Assembly (NCBI RefSeq): GCF_001039355.2
Contig: NW_019775069.1
Coordinates: 560,904-624,903, forward strand
Length of the DNA: 64,000 nt
Reading direction: 5' to 3'
Origin: Lingula anatina
Taxonomy: Eukaryota; Brachiopoda; Lingulata; Lingulida; Lingulidae
Shown: one piece after another, positions 23,897-35,600 of the stretch
How positions within the stretch are numbered: the first letter of the stretch is position 1
Layout of the letters: each line of letters starts with the position of its first letter
Translations under genes and position numbers: made by a program
The notes under the pieces: model-generated
Seen by the model: the letters and a program-made list of their open reading frames with translations, nothing else
What the model was told of the DNA's origin: nothing
Databases searched by the model: none

Positions 23897-26588
23897 CTGT
23901 TTGAATTAAAGGGATAACTGACGATGTCTCTAAAAGCCCAAAACGATGTAATTAACTCGATCACGTGAGGTTCTAATGCTCGATTACACTAATATGTCGT
24001 CTTCAACAAATACGTCTACGCGTAGCTTATACAACGTTCCGTCTTCTAGTGCCAGTTGAAATGACAATGATATTCGTGAGTGGTCCTCCTCTTATAAACT
24101 AGGGGGGAGGTGGTCATTGTTAATATTTTCCCAAACAATTAAACAACCAATGAGGCTTTTGCTCAGTACAGCTAATTAGCTCTCTGCTTATGATCCGTTT
24201 TATTACCTGTACAGTGGCCTCAGGTAATTCTTTTAAGTTAATTTGTAAAACCCGCTCACCCTTTGATCACCCAACTCTACAGAGATGAGGCAACAAGTAT
24301 GTAACCAAAGTAAATTGAGCATGTCTGGCTGATCACAGGTAATGAACCACGGGTAATTAATTGCACGGCTATCAGATCACAGGTAGCTGATCACAGGTAA
24401 TTAATCTCAGATAACTGACCGCGGCTATCAGATCACAGGTAGCTGATCAAAGGTGACTAGTTACCAATTGAATTGGCTTTTTTTTGTGAATGAGGAAGCC
24501 ATTCCTTAATCGACAGGTAATATTTTTCTAGGGACAGCGGCTCGTGGACTTGTAAAATACAGAGACATTTATGGACAGTTTTAAGTGCATCGAAACATTT
24601 TGCAGGGCATTAAAGATTCACATTAAGGAGATATAACAAGCAATAGTTTCACTCAACTCAAATGAAACCCACATGCCAAAATGACTTTATCTCTCGGTCA
24701 GCAATAAAAAGTCTAAATATATATACATTTATAAACATTTAACTTTAACATTTAACTGGGTGTTACGGTCTCTCTTCGCCTTGCATTGAGCCTGAGAACG
24801 CCGATCGGTGTCTACGGCACACAAGTAGCTTCCCGCTAAATTGAGCACCGGTCAGCGTCTGCGGTCATCAATACTACTCTCTGACCACTGGGTGTGCTGG
24901 TAGTCTGTTACAAAATTGTATTTAAAATTTATTTACTATTTCAGAGCGTACAAATATACAAGGTCGGCATTTCACAGATCCCTTCTGTATACATAGAGAA
25001 AACATCACCGCTTCGACTATAAAATTTAGCTATTTTCAAGAAATTTCAGTTCAAACGAAGTTTTGTTGTCATTTCATCTGAAGAGGGTGAAGTATCGTCA
25101 TCAAGGAACTACAAAACTAGTAAGCCTTCAATATAATTCCCTTTATTGACAATGCTTGCAAATACAAAATGATAATCCACTTCCACTGAGGAGACAGTTA
25201 TTTGTGATCATACAACTTTTGAAACGGGTATAAGAATGCCTTAGCTGCAAGATATCAGAAACATATTACATCACGCACTGGCTCTTTTTGAAAATTATTG
25301 TAGTGTCCGTTTCCCTTCCAGACTAATTGAAAATCGAACCATGATCAGATCTGCAGATCCCTTCTTCAACATTACAAAAAATGAGGTTCGGCTTAGGAAA
25401 AAGGAAGGTATTTAATATTTTGTCATCAGATTACGATTGGTGAATTCTGACAGCACAGAGATGACTTACTATTAGTTTTAAATGATATAAATTCGGAAAG
25501 GGAACAACTAAATCATCAGCTGCTTCTGTAACTTATTACTGTTCACAACTCATAATGAGATCGTTTTTTTTTTCTTTCACTAAAAATGACAATTTCTCCT
25601 ACAAAAAATCTGACAATATGAGAAAACATAGTCGAAAGACCTCCTAATAAATTCGTATTTTCTTACGCTAAATTTGACAGAATTTTATATTTAAAAAAAG
25701 TCAATCTTCCAAAGAAAATCTCTTTTTGGTTGAAAAATCCTAAATCCTTTTAGAGGCACCCACCACTGACTGGTGCCTTTCTCTGAAGAAAATTCAGAGC
25801 AAATTTTATTACAGGAACATCTGAGTGAAGATAATAATATATATTATGGATACAGGATTTTTTATAATTATATGTATATACATATTTATAGTCTACAAAC
25901 CTAATATAGTGTGGCATTTTTATTGTGTAATATATTGTGGTATTTCTATTGTAATTAACAGACTAACATACGTATTAACTAATCAGAAATAGCTTGATTT
26001 ACAATAGTTAAACACAAGTACGCATAATACAGTTCTTATCATTTTTCTTATAGTAATATCAACTTCAGTGAATAAATTTAACTTCAAATGAAGACGATAC
26101 TATCCCATCCTTTCATCCTGTTTATCCCTCTCTCTGATGGTTTCTTTCACCTTCACTTTTAAATTCTTATTTTACACAAGTGAAACAGGGGAACAGTCCA
26201 AAAGGTTTACCACGTGCTAATTAAGAGAGGGTGGGGATTGGATAGACATGCTCAGTGTATAAAACAACCAAAATAATTATGTCTCTCCAAAACACAGTGA
26301 AATTCAGTATCCAGTTCACTTCAACAATCACAAGGCACTTCCTCTAGCTCCCTTAACTTGTTTCTTCTCCTCCAAATGTCCTAATGAATTTTATTGTCCA
26401 TAATTATGATACTGATAAAAACTGAGTTCGTATCCAAGTCAAAATTGCCTGTTGAATTCCATAAAGTTCTGACAGATAATATGCAGGTGAACAGCACTGT
26501 GCTTGAAACGTAGACAGGCGATAGGATTCCTGTAACAGCTGTTGTTAACAAGTGAACATTTAACATTCTGTGTTTAAATTGAATCTTT
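23897..26588. other. Intergenic region between receptor 5' end and RanBP2 3' end
   Basis: From about 24098 onward this DNA is repeated, with scattered substitutions and indels, at 28477-34193. It includes a GATCACAGGTA minisatellite, the empty site of a transposon (TAT at 25093-25095) and the 3' flank of the RanBP2-like gene. The first 200 bases presumably hold the receptor promoter. No further coding exon was found. Some of the sequence just below 26589 is probably the RanBP2 3' UTR. Confidence 0.6.
24325..24460. repeat. GATCACAGGTA-type minisatellite
   Basis: Several imperfect copies of a GATCACAGGTA(G/A)(C/T)T unit alternate with TAATTAATCTCAGATAAC-like spacers. The alternate copy at about 28710-28860 has an extra unit, so copy number differs between the two haplotype versions. 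Confidence 0.7.
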
Positions 26589-26623
26589 TTATCCCTCTTT
26601 TTCTTCTTTTGTATCTAGAGCAC
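26589..26623 (-). other. Predicted terminal coding exon of the RanBP2-like gene
   Basis: A tttttgcag acceptor precedes 35 nt encoding [10 protein letters not shown] and TAA, in phase with a CAAG|GTGGGC donor at 26947. The alternate copy has the same exon at 34194-34228. Reading through the donor instead gives different endings in the two copies (ML versus KLD), so the spliced end is the conserved one. Confidence 0.65.
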
Positions 26624-29600
26624 CTGCAAAAAGGATGAGGAAACAATTAAGAACAACTTCAAATATTTTTTTTTTTTATGAAATGACAACATTTAGATAA
26701 AAATATCACATTCTTGGACACTATTTCTTAAATATTGGATGCCATTATCAAAATATGTAAGGGACTATTCACAATGAATCTTGTCGGTCTAGCTGATATT
26801 GGGGCACATTAGATAGGTTGACAAAATTCATTATGAATGGTCCCTTACAATGGTCGCTCATAATTATCAGACATAAACTTCTGACAAAATATAGATAAAT
26901 AACACAAACACTGTTTCAAGCTTACGATATTATAACATGGGCCCACCTTGCACTAGATCCTTCAGTGTCGCCCCCTGCTGGTAGAAAGGCACATCATTCT
27001 CCTCACCAGGTGTCGCTCCAATACCAGCGACCTCTGGTGTCATAATCTCTGAGGGCACCGTGATGATGTCCTTTTCTGAGAGCTCGCTCTCTCTGGCAAG
27101 ATCTAAACCCTGGAGGAAAATAAAATAAAGCCAAAAATTCAACAATGGAAACAGGCACCAACTACTAGTACTCACACACTGAGGGGAAAAAGATATTCCA
27201 GTTAAAGATAAACAAACTCTTAGGGCAATAATTCTGCACCCATAATGCACCTCACCTGATTGAACACGTCCTTAAACTCCTTCACAGCCTGGGCAGAACT
27301 GAACTGAATTCTGAAATTCTTCCTCACAGCTTCATCTGTGGCGAAGTCATGGGCATCCCAGGTGCAGCTCTTTAGTTTTTCATTACTGAGATAAAAATTT
27401 TTTATATCATACAGCAAAAATATTTAAAAAGTCCCATATTTCGAAACACAGGCACAAAAATGTGAATCATCTTAACATAGCACTGAAACAACATTTCCTT
27501 GATAAATATACTGTAAACATGAACTACAAAAAAATTGTCAGGTTATGAAAGTGAAACCAGAAAATGAAAGTGAAACCACTCACCATTCTATGCTCATCTC
27601 CTGCAGAATAAGGTGGCTGCATAACATCTGGTCATCATCTGAGCACATGTAGATGCGAGAGCCGTTCACGTCGTCATCATATATCACTTTGAAGTTGCCC
27701 ATGCCAACAGTCTAATATTAAACACCACATTTAACACAATTTCTGTGCAAGAATTTACTTTCCAATAAATGAGGTACTATCTAGTTAGCTTCCATTTTAA
27801 TGCTGCAAGTTGGCATTTAATTTGAAAATGTGACAGAATCAATTTGCAATCAGTAAACTATCTACAAATCTAGTCATGTTGGAGATTTAACTCAAGGTTC
27901 GTTCCATTACATTTAAATTGATAAATAGATACATTTAATATAATTTCTTCAGAGATATCGTTTACAAATTCCAAACTGCTCCACTGAAAGGGAGAAAATT
28001 CCCTACCTTCCACTTATCTCCCTCCTTGTAAGAAAGAGTTCCTCTCTTCTCAAAGAGAACCTGTTCATCATCTTCATCATCATCTTCTTCCTCTTCTTCT
28101 TCTTCATTCTTCTCATCAACATCTACAGAAAAATATTCTTTAATTTCTTCAGAAATCATCACATAAAGAGTGTTATGGATGGCAGGAAATATTGAAGTAA
28201 CATGTTGTTTACTCAAACAATATTAAAATCAATTACTTAAATTTCTTCTCTCAGACAACAACCTTAAAAGCTACATAATTGACAATAATTGACAATATTA
28301 AAATGAAATTACTAAATGTTCTTCACAATATCCGTTTTTACAATGCATGGTTAGAAAATCCCAAACTTTGCACAGAAAAAGGGAGTGGTATTTTTTCATG
28401 TAGGCTTCCTCACTTTACAGTTTGGCTTTTTGTTTTGGTTCATTTCTCATCTTAAATATCCCTTTTTTAAGAAAANATACTAGGGGGGAGGTGGTCATTG
28501 TTAATATTTTCCCAAACAATTAAACAACCAATGAGGCTTTTGCTCAGTACAGCTAATTAGCTCTCTGCTTATGATCCGTTTTATTACCTGTACAGTGGCC
28601 TCAGGTAATTCTTTTTTAAGTTAATTTGTAAAACCCGCTCACCCTTTGATCACTCAAATCTACAGAGATGAGGCAACAGGTGTGAAACCAAAGTTAATTG
28701 AGCATGTCTGGCTGATTACAGGTAACGAACCACGGGTAATTAATCTCACGGCTATCAGATCACAGGTAGCTGATCACAGGTAATTAATCTCAGATAACTG
28801 ACCGCGGCTATCAGATCACAGGTAGCTAATCTTAGTGATCACAGGTAGCTGATCAAAGGCGACTACATATCAGTAGCAGCGTTCTTTTTTGTGAATGAGG
28901 AAGCCATTCTTTAATCAACAGGTAATATTTTTCTAGGGACAGCGGCTCGTGGACTTGTAAAATACAGAGATATTAATGAATAGCTTAATGAATAGCTGCA
29001 TCAAAAACATTTTGCAGGGCATTAAAGATTCACATTAGGGAGATATAACAAGCAATAGTTTAAGTCAACTCAAATAAAACCCACACCCAAAATGACTTTC
29101 GTCTCTCGGTCTGCAATAAAAAGTCTAAATATATCCATTTTTAAGCATTTAACTTAAACATTTAACTGGGTGTTACGGTCTCTCTTCGCTTTGCATCGAG
29201 ACCGAGACGACCGCCGATCGCTGTCTACGGCGCACAATTAGCATTCACCGCGGAAACTGGGCTTGGTATTACGGTCTCTTCTCGCCAAATCTACGGTCTA
29301 CATTACTATACTCTCTGACCACTGGGTGCACAAGAAGTCCGTTAAAAAATTGTATTTAAAATTTGTTTACTATTTCAGCGCGTACAAATATACAAGGTCG
29401 GCATTTCACAGATACCTTCTGTAAAGAAAAAAACATCATCTGCTTCTTATTTTCAAGAAAATTTCAGTTCAATCGAGGTTTTGTTATTTGTCATTTCATC
29501 TGAAGAGGGTGAAGTATTAGTCTAGTGGGATTTCCAAAAAAGATGAATAGTAGGGGCATTTTGGGGTAAAAGTTGGGAACCAGGCTTATTAGCATAATTT

Positions 29601-32600
29601 TGGGATGCTGAATCCGATTTACCCGGTTCCCAAGCGAAATTTTGTGTTTTTAATGGTCTAATTTGCAAAAAAACAAAATGGCCGCCAGATTTCCTATTTT
29701 CTGCAATACCTCTGGAACTAGACAGGCAAATATGACAAATGAAGTGTCTTTACCTATATTTTCAGGGTCGAGGAACATTATTAAGATGTTTCTGTTAGAA
29801 TTAGATATATGCAATTTTCCTAAATATGCAAATTAGGATCGCCATTACTGAAAAACTGTTTTACTTCTGTATCTCTGTAACTAGGCAAGCAAACATGACA
29901 AATGAAGTGTCTACACCTATGTTCTCAGGGTCAGGGAATGTGATAAATCAGATGTCTTGTCTTATGGGTAGCAGTGACTTTGTGAATCGTGTCCGAGTAG
30001 CATCTTTTATTGTTTCTTCCCTGTATCTGTCAAACACAAGTCAATCTGCTGATAGTTAGAACCTGCCTTCAGAACTGCTTTTACGTTAACTAGGCAAGCA
30101 AACATGACATATGAAGTGCCCACACCCATGTTTTCAGCGTTAGGGAAAGTGATTAAGACATTTTCACTATAATCAAATCAGCAATGAGTGCTACACTGTC
30201 ACACTGTAGCAATTATTCGAATCTGAATTGAATTTTGCAATTAAATACTGCGCTGCCATTGGGATGTAAACATATTGGATCACACAACTGCCCCTTTTAC
30301 CTAGATTTAAAAAAGATTATTATTAATGCAATGGAGGGATTTGCTGAATCAAGTAATTCACGTGATGCAATGTACAGACTTCACATTTAAAATGGATTTT
30401 TTTTCAAACATATTTTCTTTGAATTTTTTCCCATATATTAGTAATGGATGAAAAAACACTTGTTATCGTGTTCGATATGGCTTTAATAAATCAACCCGTG
30501 GGAATACATCATCGAAAATTTAATTTAAATACGTATTCAAATCAGCGTTATAAACAGCGCATGGATAATTTTATAGCTGATAACAATGAGGTATTAAATT
30601 CTTATGAACTCGATATTATCAAGAATATCAGTTGGTAAGGATTTTCTCTCACACAAAAGAATCATCTATACAAATGTGAAAAATGGAAACTGATAACAAC
30701 GCGTGCAGCCTCTTCTAGCTGCAACCAGAGCCCTCATTCCATGCAGAGAGGTTTCTGAGAGTATGATCCAGTATTGTGTTACACGCATTAGTCAGAGCTT
30801 GCCTAAGCTTGTGGCAATTTGTAGGGTGGACGGGTAAGCTCTTGATTCTGCTAGCGATTTATAATTATGCCCACAGGTTTTCTATAGAATTCATGTCAGG
30901 CGATTTTCGTCGGCCAGGGCAACTGGTTTACCTCTTGGTTTTGCAGAAAAGCAGTTATTGCATGGGCATGGTGTGGTCGGGTATTGCAGGATGAAGTTGT
31001 CCTGGAAGTACCTTCTTGCAAATTGCAAGCAAGTATTCTCTAAAATGTCCCTGTATTTTATGTGGTTGAGGTTTCCGTCAATTGCCACCAATAGTGTTTT
31101 GGCTCCAGAGTAGAAACCGGCCCATACACAGATACTGCCATGGCCACAAGTCACTGTAGTGTGACACAATCCTCGTGCAGTAACTAGTCTGGAAACCTAC
31201 TGACTCTGATTCAGCCATCGCGGTGGTGGAACTCAAACCCTGCCTCATCTGTAAAAATCTACATGAACCCAGTGCTGTGCCTGGAACCGCAAATGGCGTC
31301 TAGCCCACCATGTTGCTCTGTTCATAGAGTTAACCAGCTAAAAGTAGCCTTGCATTAACTAGAGTTCTAGAAACATGCTTTTGAATGGTAATTTGCCACT
31401 CATTTTGTACAGCAAGAGTTGTCTTTGTCCGATTGTTGCGACATAACCGCAGAAGCAAGCGGTCTTCCCTTCTGGTGGTGACTTTAGGATATCCTGGCCG
31501 TGGTCTCTGTGTTAATATATTAATGCACCAGTCTGGGCGTGTTTCTGTAAGACGTTAGAAACTGCTCCCTGGGACACATTCAGCTGTCTGGCAATAGCAG
31601 TTTGCTTCTGTCCATTCTGGCATAATGCAACAATAGTGTGGCAAGTTGCTGCCGTTAGTTCACATACCGTAAGGTCAGCTAAGAGTCTGCAAAATATCAA
31701 ACTCTTCTGACTGGACGTTGTCGAAATATAGAGACTTATTCTGCAGAACTGCTGCCCATTTATACGCATTCTGTAACCAGCCACAGAGGACTGCTCAGAG
31801 AAACTGCCACATATTACGTAAGGCGGGCCCTGACCCCCCCCCTCGTATTCTGGTCCCCCCTTGAAATTATAATTTTGACTAGCTGAATCATAGTTGTAAA
31901 CCATACCAAATGGCACCGTTCGCCCTCTTAAATACCAAAATTTTTCATGGCCCTTCAACAGGCCCCTAACCTGTTGCATCCGTGGACTCCCCCTTCAAAT
32001 AATCCTGGGTCCACCTCTGCTCACCTTGCCTTATAATTGATGGGCAAGCAATGACAATTTCACTGGGAAAGCCTGACAATGCAGTGACCTTTGGTAGTTT
32101 GGCTGACACGTACGAAAGAGCAGTTCTGAAGGCAGGTTCTAACTATCAGCAGATTGACTTGTGTTTGACAGATACAGGGAAGAAACAATAAAAGGTGCTA
32201 CTCGGACACGATTCACAAAGTCACTGCTACCCATAAGACAAGACATCTGATTTATCACATTCCCTGCCCCTGAGAACATAGGTGTAGACACTTCATTTGT
32301 CATGTTTGCTTGCCTAGTTACAGAGATACAGAAGTAAAACGGTTTTTCAGTAATGGCGATCCTAATTTGCATATTTAGGAATATTGCGTAAATCTAATCT
32401 TAACAGAAACATCTTAATAATGTTCCTCGACCCTGAAAATATAGGTAAAGACACTTCATTTGTCATATTTGCCTGTCTAGTTCCAGAGGTATTGCAGAAA
32501 ATAGGAAATCTGGCGGCCATTTTGTTTTTTTGCAAATTAGACCATTAAAAATGCAAAATTTCGCTTGGGAACCGGGTAAATCGAATTCAGCATCCCAAAA

Positions 32601-35600
32601 TTATGCTAATAAGCCTGGTTCTCAACTTTTACCCCAAAATGCCCCTTGCCTCTTATGCAGAGCCTTTTTTTAAAAATCTCACTAGACTATATCGTCTTAA
32701 AAGAACTACAAAACTATTAAGCCTTCAATATAATTCCCTTTATTGACAAGGCTTACAAATACAAAATGATAATCCACTTCCACTGAGGAGACAGTTATTT
32801 GTGATCATACAACTTTTGAAACGGGTATAAGAATGCCTTAGCTGCAAGATATCAGAAACATATATCAAGCACTGGCTCTTTTTGAAAATTGTTCTGGTGT
32901 CCGTTTTTCCTTCCAGATTAATACAAAATCGAACCATGATCAGATCTGCAGATCCCTTCTTCAACATTACAAAAAACGAGCTTCGGCTTAGGAAAAAGGA
33001 AGGTATTTAATGTTTTGTCATCAGATTACGATTGGTGAATTCCGACATCACAGAGATGACTTGTTTGTTTAAAATAACATAAATTCGGAAAGGGAACAAC
33101 TAAATCATCAGCTGCTTCTGTAACTTTTTACTGTTCACAACTCATAATGAGATCGTTTTTTTTTTCTTTCACTAAAAATGACAATTTCTCCTACAAAAAA
33201 CTGACCATATTAGAAAACGTATAGTCGAAAGATCTTTAAAATAATTTCATACTTTCTTACGCTAAATTTGACAGACTTTTATACTTAAAAAAAGTCAATC
33301 TTCCAAAGAAATTCTCTTTTTGGTTGAAAAATCCTAAATCCTTTTAGTGGCACCCACCACTGACTGGTGCCTTTCTCTGAAGAAAATTCAGAGCAAATTT
33401 TATTACAGGAACATCTGAGTGAAGATAATAATATATATTATGGATACAGGATTTTTTATAATTATATGTATATACATATTTATAGTCTACAAACCTAATA
33501 TAGTGTGGCATTTTTATTGTGTAATATATTGTGGTATTTCTATTGTGATTAACAGACTAACATAGGTATTAACTAATCAGAAATAGCTTGATTTACAATA
33601 GTTAAACACAAGTACGCATAATACAGTTCTTATCATTTTTCTTATAGTAATATCAACTTCAGTGAATAAAGTTAACTTCAAATGATGGCAAGACTACCCC
33701 ATCCATTCATCCTGTTTATCCCTCTCTCTGACAGTTTCTACACCAACCTTCACTTTTAAATTCTTATTTTACACAAGTGAAACAGGGGAACAGTCCAAAG
33801 GTTTACCACGTGGTAATTAAGAGAGGGTGGGGGATGGGGTAGACTCAGTTATGCTCAGTGTATAAAACAACCAAAATAATTCTCTCTCTCTAAAACACAG
33901 TGAAATTCAGTATCCAGTTCACTTCAATAATCACAAGGCACTTCCTCTAGCTCCCTAAAATCATTTCTTCTCCTCCAAATGTCCTAATGAATTTTATTGT
34001 CCATAATTGTGATACTGATAAAAAAACTGAGTTCGTTTCCAAGTCAAAATTGCCTGTTGAATTCCATAAAGTTCTGACAGATAATATGCATGTGAACAGC
34101 ACTGTGCTTGAAACATGGGCAGGCGATAGGATTCCTGTAACAGCTGTTGTTAACAAGTGAACATTTAACATTCTGTGTTTAAATTGAATCTTTTTATCCC
34201 TCTTTTTCTTCTTTTGTATCTAGAGCACCTGCAAAAAGGATGAGGAAACAATTACGAACAACTTCAAATATTTTTTTTTTAAGAAATGACCACATAAAGA
34301 TAAAAATATTACATTCTTGGACACTATTTCTTAAATATTGGATACCATCATCAAAATATGTAAGGGACTATTCACCATGAATCTTGTCGGTCTAGCTGAT
34401 ATTGGGGCACATTAGATAGGTTGACAAAATTCATTGTGAATGGTCCATTACACTGGTTGCTCATAATAATCAGACATAAACTTCGGACAAAATATTCATA
34501 AATAACACAATCACTGGTTCAGGCTTATGATATTTTGATTTTTCTTTACGCTAAAATAAATATATTAAAAAAATATATAAATAATAACAAAAATAATAAA
34601 TAAAAACTTTAGTCTAACTTGGGCCCACCTTGCACTAGGTCCTTCAGTGTCGCCCCCTGCTGGTAGAAAGGCACATCATTCTCCTCACCAGGTGTCGCTC
34701 CAATACCAGCGACCTCTGGTGTCATAATCTCTGAGGGCACTGTGATGATGTCCTTCTCTGAGAGCTCGCTCTCTCTGGCAAGTTCTAAACCCTGGATGAA
34801 AATAAAATAAAGCCAAAAATTCAACAATGGAAACGGGCACCAACTACTTGTACTCACACACTGAGGGGGAAAAGATATTCCAGTTAAAGATAAACAAACT
34901 CTTAGGGCAATAATTCTGCACCCATAATGCACCTCACCTGATTGAACACGTCCTTAAACTCCTTCACAGCCTGGGCAGAGCTGAACTGAATTCTGAAATT
35001 CTTCCTCACAGCTTCATCTGTGGCAAAGTCATGGGCATCCCAGGTGCAGCTCTTTAGTTTTTCATTACTGAAATAAAATATTTTTTATATCATACAGCAA
35101 AAATATTTAAAAAGTCCCATATTTCGAAACACAGGCACAAAAACACAGGCACAAAAATGTGAATCATCTTAACATAGCACTAAAACAACATTTCCTTCAT
35201 AAATATACTGTAAACATGAACTACAAAAAATTGTCAAGTAATGAAAGTGAAACCAGAAAATGAAAGTGAAACCACTCACCATTCTATGCTCATCTCCTGC
35301 AGAATAAGGTGGCTGCATAACATCTGGTCATCATCAGAGCACATGTAGATGCGAGAGCCGTTCACGTCGTCATCATATATCACTTTGAAGTTGCCCATGC
35401 CCACAGTCTAATATTAAACACCACATTTAACACAATTTCTGTGCAAGAATTTACTTTCCAATAAATGAGGTACTATCTAGTTAGCTTCCATTTTAATGCT
35501 GCAAGTTGGCATTTAATTTGAAAATGTGACAGAATCAATTTGCAATCAGTAAACTATCTACAAATCTAGTCATGTTGGAGATGTAACTCAAGGTTCGTTC

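Larger units (their letters stand above)
29518..32689. mobile_element. Tc1-like DNA transposon with long inverted repeats
   Basis: The element begins TAGTCTAGTGGGATTT and ends with the imperfect reverse complement. Flanking TAT (29515-29517 and 32690-32692) matches the single TAT in the empty copy at 25093-25095, consistent with TA-targeted insertion. Inverted arms run for about 565 bp. Between them, the minus strand encodes broken pieces of a Tc1-type transposase. The element is absent from the other haplotype version, which makes its limits unusually clear. Confidence 0.88.

Noticed and set aside
24330-24452. CRISPR-like array
   Set aside because: Units are short, imperfect and have no unique spacers; this is an animal genome.
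29826-30059. Paired 77-codon frames in the transposon arms as a conserved peptide
   Set aside because: The similarity of the two frames follows from the arms being inverted copies; nothing else indicates translation.
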